64,000 nt of DNA, taken from positions 62,001 through 126,000 of the forward strand of contig CANIAS010000001.1 in the NCBI GenBank assembly GCA_947465495.1. The letters run 5' to 3'. The stretch is from Candidatus Pollutiaquabacter sp. (GTDB lineage Bacteria; Bacteroidota; Bacteroidia; AKYH767-A; 2013-40CM-41-45). A program made the position numbers and the translations under genes. Of this stretch, positions 34,607 to 44,031 are shown one piece after another (the first letter of the stretch is position 1; the number at the start of each line of letters is the position of its first letter). Under the pieces are notes generated by a model. That model saw only the letters and a program-made list of their open reading frames with translations, had not been told where the DNA came from and searched no databases.

Positions 34607-37273
34607 CTATTTATAAAATGACCGGAAAAAGCTGTCGTACTCGACGGCTTTTTTTTGCTTCAGCAACTCTGCGAGATTATTCGCTGAAATAGCAAACTGC
34701 TGGTAATTGTCGGAACTTACATTTCCATATACAGCATCGTTGTCAAAGAGATGCGTGTGATAGCTCATAGCGTCTGCTTTGTCCGTTAACGACATCACTA
34801 CAAAGATCTTGTACCGATGATCCAGCATATATTCCTGGATCGTGAGCGACTTGCTGGAATAGTTGGTAGCATTGAAGCTAGCCAATTTGTTTTTCAGTCG
34901 AGCCACATCAAAAGCGCCGCCAATGTTCTGCACAATGATTACTTCATAATGCACCGTATCAGGAATATATGTGAATGCTCGTTTAACTGCATTGTCGGAA
35001 ACAGGCGCGACAGGAGCTGGCGCCAACGGCGTCTTTCCATTGTTTGCTTTAATGTAATCCAGAATATTCTGGGCTTCGTCTTTGACAGGGTTTTCCGGAA
35101 ACATTCGTACCACTTCACTCAAGGCTGCTTCAAACTGTGGTATTGGTTGTGTGCGGCCGATACTCAGGGCGCGCAACAAATCAAACTGCGGCATGTAAAC
35201 ATTCTCGGGGAACTGCAACAACGCCTGATTGCGACGCTGAATGACGGTAGCATATTCAGCGTTCAGGTATTTCCGATACGTCTCTTCGTAAAAAACCTCC
35301 AGCTCTGATTTCTTTGCACCCAACTGCGTTGCATACTCTGGATTCCGAAGAATCTCTGCATAATCCGTTGTGGCATACTTGGTCAAGATAAGATTCTTGT
35401 AATAGGCCATCTTATCGGCATCCCCGGACTTATCATACATCCGATAGAGTTGATAATAAGTCTGAACCTCATATTTGTTGCCCGGATATTTATTTAGCAA
35501 TTCTTCAAACATGGCAATCGAACTTTTCACATCGGAAAGTTGTTCCCGATAAAGCATGGCCGCGTTATAATAGGCATCAATAATCTTAGTGGTAGATTTA
35601 TCCAATGCCTCCGGCGAAGAAGGAATGTTCTTCAGCAATTCGTTCTTGATGGCCTCTGTATCCACTTTCTTGTCAACCGACTTGCCACTCGTTGTATCGG
35701 TAGTCTGCCCTTCCTGCTCATCAGGCACCTGCACTAGCATCTCTTTATTGCTTCTGCGCCAATTGTCTTCCAACTTTCGGTTTCCCCATCGCTTGGTGAA
35801 CTCATTAAATCCGAAACTAACTGCTTGCGGATTATAGAAATACCAATTAGCTCCACCCTGTTGATTATACTGGTTAGTTTGCGATTGCTTGTCGTTGGTG
35901 AAAATCTGATTCGCTTGTTGTTGAGCAGCTGCTGCCTCCTGCTTCTTTTTGGCTTCAGCTTCCTCTTTCTTTTTCAACATGTCCGTTACAACGGCACTCT
36001 GCTGCTCAGGCGTCATAGCGGCCAGCTGCTGCAAACTGTCCTCGCGAGCGATCGTATTTAGATAACGAACCAATTTGGTTAGACTGTTTCTACGCTGAAG
36101 GATTTCGGAATATTCCGGGTAATCATTTGGCATGTTGGTAATGACGCTGTCGTAGTATGCCTGCGCGATTTTATAATCAGGAATGGCAAACTTGATCTTG
36201 GCCAGTTCCAGGTAAGACAACGCTTTTTGGTTCTTGTTGTTGGTGCTGCTTTGGACGGAAAGATTGAGATAGGCAATCTCGTCGTCATATCGACCCTCTT
36301 TCTTTGCGATGCCCGCTTGGGCAAAATAAATCTGATCCAGAAAGTCTTTGTTCTTGGGGTCTTTCTCTAATTTTTCAAGTTCTTTTTTAACCTCGTCGCT
36401 GCTTCCGCTGCTGGCATCGTAACACCGCGCGCGGTTGATACGTGCATTGAACGCCATCTCATAAGGCGCATTCATCTTGATCACCTTGGTGTATAGCGCA
36501 AATGCCGGTGGAAAATTATCGGACTGCTGATACAATTGTGCGAGGATGTATTTGAAACGAATACGGTTTTCGCGCGAAGGGGCTTTTTCAGCCGAATACT
36601 TTAAATGTTCAATGGCATTTTGGTAATCTTTTACTTGAATGTAAAAATCTGCTGCAGTTGCTTCGAGCTCCCAACGTGATTTTTTGGGGAAATCAGGAAT
36701 GTTACGCAAGTAATCGAGCTTGTCGGAGGCTTCGTTCAGCTGGGTAAGTTCAAGGTAGGTCTTGGCAATCCACATGGAAGCGATGTAGCGTCCAGGTTCA
36801 GTCTTGTAGGTGCTTTCGACATACTTGAAAGCATCCATCGCCTGGAAATATTCGTGTTTAAAGAATTGAGCCTGCCCCCACAAGTTCCAGTTGTCGTCAA
36901 TCCAATGTTCCGAAGTCGGCTTCTCATTCCCGCGTTTGTCGTACATGGTATGCTTGGAAATGACCGTAGACAATCGTTTAATGGCATCATCCATCTCCGG
37001 ATAGGCCATTTTCGCCTTCTCAGCATTGGCGTATGGAAAAACACGTAAAATTCGATCGTACGAATCGGTATGAGCAGATGCCAGTTTCTGCTTACCCTCA
37101 TCGATCTTAATTCCAGCATTATAAAAACCATTGTAATGCGCCGAAAGATTATGGCAATTACGGTTAATAAATGTGTCTTTCGTCTGCGAGCACGCCGAAA
37201 AAAAGAACGCAGCGGCGCCGACAAGGAAACAGAAAGACCACAGGGAATGGCGCTGGAAGCGTCGAAACAACAT
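34607..37273 (-). CDS. sprE: SprE/PorW-type T9SS lipoprotein with TPR repeats
   Basis: 888 residues from the ATG at 37273 (the frame's TTG at 37294 is less likely). A lipoprotein signal (FFFSAC) is followed by KDTFINRNCHNLSAHYNGFYNAGIKIDEG, the conserved start of SprE (Flavobacterium) / PorW (Porphyromonas). Many TPR-like helix pairs follow, with an Ala/Gln-rich linker near 430-460 and a C-terminal domain with EVIIVQNIGGAFDVARLKNKLASFN. SprE/PorW is needed for type IX secretion and gliding in the model organisms. It is the only T9SS machinery gene here, beside about thirteen likely cargo genes. Confidence 0.88.
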   Translation of the reverse strand: MLFRRFQRHSLWSFCFLVGAAAFFFSACSQTKDTFINRNCHNLSAHYNGFYNAGIKIDEGKQKLASAHTDSYDRILRVFPYANAEKAKMAYPEMDDAIKRLSTVISKHTMYDKRGNEKPTSEHWIDDNWNLWGQAQFFKHEYFQAMDAFKYVESTYKTEPGRYIASMWIAKTYLELTQLNEASDKLDYLRNIPDFPKKSRWELEATAADFYIQVKDYQNAIEHLKYSAEKAPSRENRIRFKYILAQLYQQSDNFPPAFALYTKVIKMNAPYEMAFNARINRARCYDASSGSSDEVKKELEKLEKDPKNKDFLDQIYFAQAGIAKKEGRYDDEIAYLNLSVQSSTNNKNQKALSYLELAKIKFAIPDYKIAQAYYDSVITNMPNDYPEYSEILQRRNSLTKLVRYLNTIAREDSLQQLAAMTPEQQSAVVTDMLKKKEEAEAKKKQEAAAAQQQANQIFTNDKQSQTNQYNQQGGANWYFYNPQAVSFGFNEFTKRWGNRKLEDNWRRSNKEMLVQVPDEQEGQTTDTTSGKSVDKKVDTEAIKNELLKNIPSSPEALDKSTTKIIDAYYNAAMLYREQLSDVKSSIAMFEELLNKYPGNKYEVQTYYQLYRMYDKSGDADKMAYYKNLILTKYATTDYAEILRNPEYATQLGAKKSELEVFYEETYRKYLNAEYATVIQRRNQALLQFPENVYMPQFDLLRALSIGRTQPIPQFEAALSEVVRMFPENPVKDEAQNILDYIKANNGKTPLAPAPVAPVSDNAVKRAFTYIPDTVHYEVIIVQNIGGAFDVARLKNKLASFNATNYSSKSLTIQEYMLDHRYKIFVVMSLTDKADAMSYHTHLFDNDAVYGNVSSDNYQQFAISANNLAELLKQKKAVEYDSFFRSFYK

Positions 37274-37382
37274 TGAGAAAGGTAATAACTGCAAAACTGC
37301 GAAAATATTTTAAAAGGAGGGGTATATGTGTCTGCTTAAAGTGATGAAAAACACATTATTTAATCACAACCACATCGCTTCG

Positions 37383-37414
37383 ATTGAATGATTCCTGATA
37401 AAAGAGTAGGTTTG
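37383..37414 (+). promoter_or_regulatory. Predicted promoter of the M23 peptidase gene
   Basis: ATTG (37383-37386), 20-bp spacer, TAGGTTTG (37407-37414). The ATG follows 10 bp later, so the leader is only about 5 nt. Confidence 0.5.
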
Positions 37415-37424
37415 GAGTTCTGAA

Positions 37425-38294
37425 ATGACGGAAAAGAAGCAAAAAAAGTGGCTTAAGCGGCTTAAGAACCGCTACCGGTTGGTCATTATGAATGAAGATA
37501 CCTTTGAAGAGAAGGCTTCCTTCAATCTACGACCGATGAACGTATTCGTGGCTACCGGGATCGCCATCATCCTGCTAATCACAATTACGACCTTCATCAT
37601 CGCTTTTACACCACTGCGCGAATACATTCCTGGATACGCCGATGTGAAAAGTCGTCGCCAGGTGATTGCCTTAGTACAAAAAGCAGATTCCTTACAACGA
37701 TCATTGAATGCGCACGACCTCTTCCTGGCCAACCTCCGCATGATCATTAATGGTAAGTTCCCAATAGATTCCTCCGTTGAAAAACCCGGATCGTTGCAGC
37801 GCTATGATACAATCAAGGAGCTTGGCAGATCCACAGAAGACTCCCTGCTTCGTCGGGAAATTGAAGCACGCGACCCGTTCTCGTTGAGCATTTCGGAAGA
37901 GGCCTCCATGAGCAACAGCATCCGCAGCTTTCTATTTTTCCCGCCAATCAAAGGAACCGTGTCCAACCGTTTCGACATGATCAATAAACATTATGGCGTC
38001 GATGTAGTGGCAGCCTCCAACGAACCCATCAAATCCACCCTGGATGGGACCGTGGTGTTGTCTAATTTTACGTCGGAAACCGGCTGGGTCATTGGCATCC
38101 AGCACAGTAACAACTTGTTCTCCTTTTACAAACACAACTCTTCGCTGTTAAAAAAGACCGGGGATTTTGTTAAAGCTGGGGAAGTTATCGCCGTTATTGG
38201 AAATTCAGGAGAAGTCAGCTCCGGTCCTCACCTTCATTTCGAGCTTTGGTTCAACGGCAGCCCCCTTGATCCGGTCAAATACATCGCGTTTTAA
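37425..38294 (+). CDS. M23-family (LytM) cell-wall metallopeptidase, membrane-anchored
   Basis: 289 residues. A basic N-terminus, one membrane helix at about 39-61 (VFVATGIAIILLITITTFIIAF), a helical stalk, then the LytM domain. Zinc ligands are visible in HYGVDVVA (His and Asp) and HLHFELW. All expected ligands are present, so it should be an active peptidoglycan endopeptidase. In Bacteroidota such genes are often close to a bactofilin gene, as here, suggesting filament-directed wall remodelling. Confidence 0.92.
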   Translation: MTEKKQKKWLKRLKNRYRLVIMNEDTFEEKASFNLRPMNVFVATGIAIILLITITTFIIAFTPLREYIPGYADVKSRRQVIALVQKADSLQRSLNAHDLFLANLRMIINGKFPIDSSVEKPGSLQRYDTIKELGRSTEDSLLRREIEARDPFSLSISEEASMSNSIRSFLFFPPIKGTVSNRFDMINKHYGVDVVAASNEPIKSTLDGTVVLSNFTSETGWVIGIQHSNNLFSFYKHNSSLLKKTGDFVKAGEVIAVIGNSGEVSSGPHLHFELWFNGSPLDPVKYIAF

Positions 38295-38410
38295 ATCCTG
38301 TCCAACCTGCGTTGAATTACTAATTCAACAGATTGGTTGAAAATGCTCTTGGTCGGTACGGACGGAATGATGTAATTTTAAGGGCGGAAAAATTCTTCCA
38401 CATACTACAC

Positions 38411-39898
38411 ATGGGACTCCTTTCATTCATTAGTCGCCAATTGGCCGCCATCGCTGCTGTGCGGTTGCGCGCCTGGAGTCGACAAGGAGTAGCGAGTCAG
38501 GAACGCATTTTTCAGGAATTAATACGCAAAGGACGAAAGACCGCTTTCGGCCGTGATCATGACTTCAGATTCATCCAAACCTATCAGGACTTTAAAACAC
38601 GTGTTCCTGTGCGTGATTACGAAGGTCTCTCCTCCTATTTCGAACGTGTGAAAAGATATGAACCAGATGTATTATGGCCGGGTCATCCTCTTTATCTGGC
38701 TAAAACGTCTGGTACCACTTCCGGCACGAAATACATCCCCATCACACGTGACTCAATTCCTAATCACATTCATTCGACGCGTGATGCCTTGTTAAATTAT
38801 ATTCACACTACCGGTAAAAGCAGATTCCTTGATGGCAAGATGATTTTCATCTCCGGCTCACCGTTGCTTGACAAAAAAAATGGCATACTAACGGGGCGAC
38901 TATCTGGTATTGTCAACCACCACGTACCGGGCTACCTTCAACGTCATCAACTTCCAAGCTTTCAAACGAACACACTCGAAGACTGGGAGACTAAAGTTGA
39001 AGCCATCGTGGAGGAGACGCTCTCGCAAGACATGCGTTTCATTTCGGGTATTCCGCCGTGGGTGCAGATGTATTTCGATCATCTTCAATCTCGAACGGGA
39101 AAAAAAGTCAAAGATCTTTTTCCAAATTTCGAATTGTTCGTTTATGGTGGTGTAAACTATGAGCCTTATCGAAAAAAATTAGAGCAAAGCATTGGACGAA
39201 AGATCGACTCGATTGAGTTGTATCCTGCGAGTGAAGGGTTCATTGCTTTTCAGGATCGTCAAGATGACCCCGGATTACTACTCATGCTAAATAGCGGCAT
39301 CTTCTTTGAGTTCATTCCTGCTACCGAGTTTCATCAACCTTCGCCCAATCGCTTGTCCCTTCGCGACGTTGAAGTAGGCGTGAACTACGCGCTAGTAATC
39401 AATTCAAATGCCGGCTTGTGGGGATATAACCTGGGTGATACCATCAAATTCGTATCGAAAGACCCCTACCGCATCGTTGTAACAGGTCGAATCAAACACT
39501 TCCTGTCAGCAAGCGGTGAGCATGTCATCACGGAAGAAGTAGAACGAGCCCTGATAGAAGCCTCCACCCAGCAACACGCGGAGGTCGTTGAATTCACCGT
39601 AGCTCCTCAACTAAATCCTCCCGAAGGAGGCCTTCCCTATCACGAGTGGTTCATCGAATTCGACCGTCAACCTGATGATATGGAGCTTTTCATCCGCGCA
39701 GTCGATGATAGCATGCAGCGTCAAAACAGTTACTACCGCGACCTCATCGAAGGTCAGATGTTGCAACGACTGAAAATCCGACCGCTTAAAAGCGGAACAT
39801 TCCGTGACTACATGCGCAAACTTGGAAAACTAGGAGGCCAGAATAAAGTTCCTCGACTTTCCAACGACCGTAGTATCGCGCATTTGCTTTCTTCCTAA
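38411..39898 (+). CDS. GH3 auxin-responsive promoter family protein (acyl-adenylating enzyme fold)
   Basis: 495 residues from the ATG at 38411; the frame opens at a TTG (38333) without support. GH3 features: TAFGRDHDF near the start, the ATP-binding motif LAKTSGTTSGTKYIPIT, YPASEGFIAFQ, and GLWGYNLGDTIKF with VTGRIKHFLSASGEHV. Plant GH3 enzymes conjugate amino acids to hormones through an acyl-adenylate; bacterial members are widespread in Bacteroidota and their substrate is unknown. Followed 9 bp later by an AlkB-like gene, so probably one transcript. Confidence 0.92.
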   Translation: MGLLSFISRQLAAIAAVRLRAWSRQGVASQERIFQELIRKGRKTAFGRDHDFRFIQTYQDFKTRVPVRDYEGLSSYFERVKRYEPDVLWPGHPLYLAKTSGTTSGTKYIPITRDSIPNHIHSTRDALLNYIHTTGKSRFLDGKMIFISGSPLLDKKNGILTGRLSGIVNHHVPGYLQRHQLPSFQTNTLEDWETKVEAIVEETLSQDMRFISGIPPWVQMYFDHLQSRTGKKVKDLFPNFELFVYGGVNYEPYRKKLEQSIGRKIDSIELYPASEGFIAFQDRQDDPGLLLMLNSGIFFEFIPATEFHQPSPNRLSLRDVEVGVNYALVINSNAGLWGYNLGDTIKFVSKDPYRIVVTGRIKHFLSASGEHVITEEVERALIEASTQQHAEVVEFTVAPQLNPPEGGLPYHEWFIEFDRQPDDMELFIRAVDDSMQRQNSYYRDLIEGQMLQRLKIRPLKSGTFRDYMRKLGKLGGQNKVPRLSNDRSIAHLLSS

Positions 39899-39907
39899 TT
39901 CACGCTA

Positions 39908-40513
39908 ATGATGCCCGGACTTTTTTCGGACGCCAACTCAATTCGGGTCATCGATATGGATGGTCAAGTCGATTATTTCGTGTCGGCATTTTCCACACAG
40001 ATTGCCGACCGACTGTTCCTTGAGCTATCTGAAAACATCCATTGGCAAAAAGACCGACTGACTGTATTTGGCAAAGAATACGTCATGGAGCGACAAGTAG
40101 CCTGGTATGCAGATCAACCATTCCAATACACATATTCCAAGTCCACGAAAATCGCTCTTCCTTGGAGCGTCTCCCTGATCGAAATCAAGAATAGCATCGA
40201 ACAACTGACCGGATTTTCGTTCAACGCATGCTTACTGAATTTATATCCTACTGGTAGCGACGGCATGGGGTGGCACAGCGACGACGAAGATTCACTTGTA
40301 AAACATGCGCCAATCGCTTCTGTCAGTTTTGGTGCTGCACGAAATTTTTCATTTAAGCACAAACACTCCGGGAAGAAACAATCCATCTTTCTGGAACACG
40401 GTAGTTTGCTGACTATGACCGGAGAATTACAATCACATTGGTGGCACAGCTTGCCAAAATCAAAACGTATTTTTTCAACGAGGATTAATCTGACTTTTCG
40501 AACCATGAAATAA
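39908..40513 (+). CDS. AlkB-like 2-oxoglutarate/Fe(II) dioxygenase
   Basis: 201 residues. Iron ligands are visible in WHSDDE (His and Asp, about residue 122), a later His in HWWHSLPKSKRI, and the 2OG-binding Arg in TRINLTFR. VASVSFGAARNFSFKHK-type strand (here IASVSFGAARNF) is typical of the AlkB group that includes ALKBH2/3. It most likely repairs alkylated bases in DNA or RNA by oxidative demethylation. Co-transcribed with the preceding GH3-family gene. Confidence 0.9.
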   Translation: MMPGLFSDANSIRVIDMDGQVDYFVSAFSTQIADRLFLELSENIHWQKDRLTVFGKEYVMERQVAWYADQPFQYTYSKSTKIALPWSVSLIEIKNSIEQLTGFSFNACLLNLYPTGSDGMGWHSDDEDSLVKHAPIASVSFGAARNFSFKHKHSGKKQSIFLEHGSLLTMTGELQSHWWHSLPKSKRIFSTRINLTFRTMK

Positions 40514-40585
40514 TGTATTTGGGCAGAAATCGTGTCCGGCTAATTAATTCCTTTCGACACAATAACTGAAACGACCACGAATTGC

Positions 40586-40593
40586 TACCTTCG
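40586..40593 (+). promoter_or_regulatory. Predicted -7 box of dxr, leaderless spacing
   Basis: TACCTTCG, one base off consensus, 5 bp before the GTG start; same octamer as before purQ. Confidence 0.35.
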
Positions 40594-40598
40594 TTTTC

Positions 40599-41762
40599 GT
40601 GAATTCCGAAAAAAGACATATCGCCATCCTGGGCTCCACCGGCTCCATCGGTACTCAAGCCCTGGAAGTCATCCGAGAACAAAAAAACCGTTTCATGGTG
40701 GAGGTGCTTACCTCCAATAATCGCATCGACCTACTCATACAACAGGCCATTGAATTTCAGCCGGACGCTGTGGTGATTGGTGATGTCACGAAATATGAGG
40801 CCTTAAAATCGGCCCTGGCTGATCATCCGATCAAAGTGTATGCTGGTGCAGACGCATTGGAGCAGGTCGTCCAAATGGACCAAATAGATATGGTGCTGAC
40901 AGCGCTGGTCGGTTACGCAGGATTACGCCCTACCCTGGCAGCTATCCGTGCAGGAAAGCACATCGCACTCGCCAACAAAGAAACATTGGTAGTAGCAGGA
41001 GAGCTTGTTACCGCCTTAGCAAAGCAGAAGTCAGTCAATATCTATCCTGTTGACTCGGAACATTCCGCCATCTTTCAATGCTTGGCTGGTGAATGGCATA
41101 ATCCCATTGAAAAAATTTACCTCACTGCATCCGGCGGACCATTTCGCGGCAAGTCGCGCGAGTATCTGGCGAATGTCACCAAAGAACAAGCTCTGAAACA
41201 TCCCAACTGGGACATGGGTGCCAAGATCACGATCGACTCCGCATCGCTGATGAACAAAGGGTTGGAAGTAATTGAAGCAAAGTGGCTCTTTGGATTGCAG
41301 CCCGAACAAATTGACGTCATCGTTCATCCGCAAAGCATCATCCACAGCATCGTACAATTTTGTGATGGATCAATGAAGGCGCAGATGGGACTGCCGGACA
41401 TGAAGCTGCCCATCCAGTATGCGATCGGATATCCTGAACGACTTTCAGCTACTTTTCCACGTTTCGATTTCTTCAATTACCCTTCACTAACTTTTGAAAA
41501 GCCCGACACCTCCACGTTCCGAAATCTTGCATTGGCCTTAGAGGCGATGAAGCGTGGCGGAAACGCGCCGTGTATCATCAACGCTGCAAATGAAGTAGCC
41601 GTCGCAGCATTCCTTCAAGATCGTCTCGGCTTTCTGGAAATGACAAACATGATTGAAGAATGTCTAGAACGCACATCGTTCGTTGCACATCCTACGCTGG
41701 ATGATTACATCGCCACGGATGCGGAAACTCGCCGTATCGCCAATGATTGGATCGTTGCCTGA
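40599..41762 (+). CDS. dxr: 1-deoxy-D-xylulose 5-phosphate reductoisomerase
   Basis: Second enzyme of the MEP pathway of isoprenoid synthesis. 387 residues, normal. NADPH-binding GSTGSIGTQALEV at the N-terminus, LANKETLVVAGEL, the metal/substrate motif PVDSEHSAIFQCL, TASGGPFR, MNKGLEVIEAKWLF and HPQSIIHSIV are all present. The start is a GTG; no ATG fits. The next gene is rseP, an order (dxr-rseP) found in many bacteria, although here each has its own predicted -7 box. Confidence 0.97.
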   Translation: MNSEKRHIAILGSTGSIGTQALEVIREQKNRFMVEVLTSNNRIDLLIQQAIEFQPDAVVIGDVTKYEALKSALADHPIKVYAGADALEQVVQMDQIDMVLTALVGYAGLRPTLAAIRAGKHIALANKETLVVAGELVTALAKQKSVNIYPVDSEHSAIFQCLAGEWHNPIEKIYLTASGGPFRGKSREYLANVTKEQALKHPNWDMGAKITIDSASLMNKGLEVIEAKWLFGLQPEQIDVIVHPQSIIHSIVQFCDGSMKAQMGLPDMKLPIQYAIGYPERLSATFPRFDFFNYPSLTFEKPDTSTFRNLALALEAMKRGGNAPCIINAANEVAVAAFLQDRLGFLEMTNMIEECLERTSFVAHPTLDDYIATDAETRRIANDWIVA

Positions 41763-41832
41763 TGGTATGAGTTAAACCCTGTTAATTGTGAATAATGGCT
41801 TCAGCCAATCGAACAAGAGGGCGCTGATTTCG

Positions 41833-41840
41833 TATCTTTG
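41833..41840 (+). promoter_or_regulatory. Predicted -7 box of rseP
   Basis: TATCTTTG, exact match, 60 bp before the ATG at 41901. No -33 element at the right distance. Confidence 0.4.
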
Positions 41841-41900
41841 CCATAGCACGATTGTGACCGAACCGATCATTCGTCTCTATTAAAATAAACAAACTCATCC

Positions 41901-43223
41901 ATGGCGGGACTTATCATGGCCGCCCAGTTGATTCTGGGTCTTTCCATACTAGTTACACTTCACGAATTAGGGCATTACTTGGCTGCGCGCGCTTTCGGCA
42001 TCCGTGTGGAGAAATTTTATCTGTTTTTCGATGCCTGGGGATTCAAGTTCTTCTCGTTCCGAAAAGGTGACACCGAATACGGTATGGGCTGGTTGCCACT
42101 TGGCGGATATGTGAAAATTTCCGGCATGATTGACGAGAGCATGGATAAGGAACAGATGGCGCTACCGGCACAGCCATGGGAATTCCGTTCGAAACCAGCT
42201 TGGCAACGACTCATCGTGATGATTGCCGGTGTTGTCATGAATGTGATCCTTGGCGTAATCATTTATACGGTTGTATTGTTTAGTTACGACAAACAATACC
42301 TGGCGAATGAAAATGTCACCGACGGTATTTATGCATTTGATCTTGGAAAAGAAGTTGGATTGCAGAACGGTGACAAGGTCATCGCTATCAATGGCAAAGT
42401 AGTAGTGCGCTTCGACGACCTGCTTTCCTCACGTGTCATCTTTGGATCAACCCTTACTGTGGACAGAAATGGAAAAACAGTTGAGGTAGTTGTTCCTGAT
42501 AATTTTTACCGCAAGACGCTGGATGCTGGTAAGGGTAATTTTATAGGACCCTTCCGAGCAGGATTAGTAGTAGACAGCGTGGTAACAGGGAAACCTGCCG
42601 ATGCCGCCGGTCTGCAAAAAGGCGATCGGATCATTACGCTAAATGATCTCCGCACTTTTTCCATGGACCGTACACGAAAAATTATCGGCGAGAACAAAAG
42701 CCGCCCGATTTCACTGCGTGTAGTCCGCGGACAGGACACATTATTGATTCAGCCGGTCGTCAGTGACTCCGGTCTAATTGGCATCACGTATCACAACGAT
42801 TACGGCAACTACCCATTGACCAATTATTCCTTAGGAACAGCCATGTCGTATGGAAGTTCTGATGCCATGGAAGCCATCACGTCGAACATCAAAGGGCTTA
42901 AGCAAATTTTTACAGGAAAAGAAAAAGCCAGCGAATCGATACAGGGACCTATTGGCATCGCCGCTATCTATGGAGGCATTTGGGACTGGCGTAGATTCTG
43001 GGCAATCACCGGTTTACTTTCAATGGTGCTGGCCTTCATGAACATTCTTCCTATTCCTGCACTAGATGGAGGACACGTCCTCTTCTTATTGGTGGAAGTC
43101 GTAAGTGGTCGACGGTTGCCTGATAAATTCCTTGAAAAGGCGCAAATGGCTGGCATGATCATCCTTTTATCACTGATGGTTTACACATTGGGCAACGATA
43201 TCTGGAAGCACCTTATCAACTAA
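41901..43223 (+). CDS. rseP: Site-2 intramembrane protease RseP
   Basis: 440 residues. Zinc motif HELGH at 21-25 in the first helix, second ligand motif ALDGGH near the C-terminus, and two PDZ-like segments between (GLQNGDKVIAINGK and AGLQKGDRIITLND). MFMNILPIPALDGG-type helix (here FMNILPIPALDGGH) is characteristic. It cleaves membrane helices of anti-sigma factors or leftover signal peptides. No anti-sigma factor gene was seen nearby. Confidence 0.95.
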   Translation: MAGLIMAAQLILGLSILVTLHELGHYLAARAFGIRVEKFYLFFDAWGFKFFSFRKGDTEYGMGWLPLGGYVKISGMIDESMDKEQMALPAQPWEFRSKPAWQRLIVMIAGVVMNVILGVIIYTVVLFSYDKQYLANENVTDGIYAFDLGKEVGLQNGDKVIAINGKVVVRFDDLLSSRVIFGSTLTVDRNGKTVEVVVPDNFYRKTLDAGKGNFIGPFRAGLVVDSVVTGKPADAAGLQKGDRIITLNDLRTFSMDRTRKIIGENKSRPISLRVVRGQDTLLIQPVVSDSGLIGITYHNDYGNYPLTNYSLGTAMSYGSSDAMEAITSNIKGLKQIFTGKEKASESIQGPIGIAAIYGGIWDWRRFWAITGLLSMVLAFMNILPIPALDGGHVLFLLVEVVSGRRLPDKFLEKAQMAGMIILLSLMVYTLGNDIWKHLIN

Positions 43224-43257
43224 CGACTGTCGTTTTCTTGTTGCCGGTTGATTGAAT

Positions 43258-43265
43258 TAACTTTG
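43258..43265 (+). promoter_or_regulatory. Predicted -7 box of the 43288 gene
   Basis: TAACTTTG, exact match, 22 bp before the ATG. Confidence 0.4.
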
Positions 43266-43287
43266 ATCTTTCAACGATACTTGCAGG

Positions 43288-44031
43288 ATGAAAACATTTG
43301 TCCGGTCCCTGCTTTTCTTTCTTCCAATCGTTCTTGCTACAGCTAGTGCCCAATCCCCTAGCGACCAGAAAAAAGCATCGCGAATTCTTTTGATTCCCTA
43401 TCAACCGGCCATGCATTTGTCGGATGCAGATATGGACATCGCCACCTATTCTGAAATGGATTTGGGGCAAGTACGCACCGAGATCCGCGAAGGATTATTG
43501 CGAGCACTCCGATCCGATTTGAATCCATTGTACGATGTTAGCGTTCTTCAAAGTGACCATGTGGGTGACGACGAGAATGACCTGGCATTGATTTACAGAT
43601 CAACCTTTTTTCAGCAGGATACAATCTGGCCCATTAGTCATCCGCAGCAAGATTCACTCTTGCAGATGAAACGTTTTTTCTACGCACAAAAAAAGAAACT
43701 GAAGCCGGTGGAAAATCGTTTTATGAATGTCGGGTTCTATGATCAGCAATTGATTAGCGATCTTGCCCGAAAATACAATGCAGAACTATTTGTTTTTCTG
43801 AATGAGGTAGAAATCAAAACGAATTACGACGACTGCACGACTCCTGCATCACAGGTATGTGATCGAGAAATTCGTGTTCATTATTCAGTATTTGACCGTA
43901 ATGGCAAAGAAGTGCATGGTGATTTGGCTATTTCGCATTTTCCATCAAATACTAATGACGTGCGACAGATCATTAAAACTAGTTTTCCAAAAATTGCAGA
44001 CTATATTCGTCTATCATTGAACAAGGACTGA
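43288..44031 (+). CDS. Hypothetical secreted protein
   Basis: 247 residues with a signal peptide ending ASAQ. No family recognised. The mature part contains ILLIPYQPAMHLSDADMDIA near the start and a later segment NAELFVFLNEVEIKTNYDDC with strands YSVFDRNGKEVHGDLAISHF. The pattern of an alpha/beta periplasmic domain with two nearby cysteines (TTPASQVC) suggests a disulfide. No sorting domain and no lipobox, so it is probably periplasmic. Converges with a membrane protein gene; the two end next to each other with no gap. Confidence 0.65.
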   Translation: MKTFVRSLLFFLPIVLATASAQSPSDQKKASRILLIPYQPAMHLSDADMDIATYSEMDLGQVRTEIREGLLRALRSDLNPLYDVSVLQSDHVGDDENDLALIYRSTFFQQDTIWPISHPQQDSLLQMKRFFYAQKKKLKPVENRFMNVGFYDQQLISDLARKYNAELFVFLNEVEIKTNYDDCTTPASQVCDREIRVHYSVFDRNGKEVHGDLAISHFPSNTNDVRQIIKTSFPKIADYIRLSLNKD

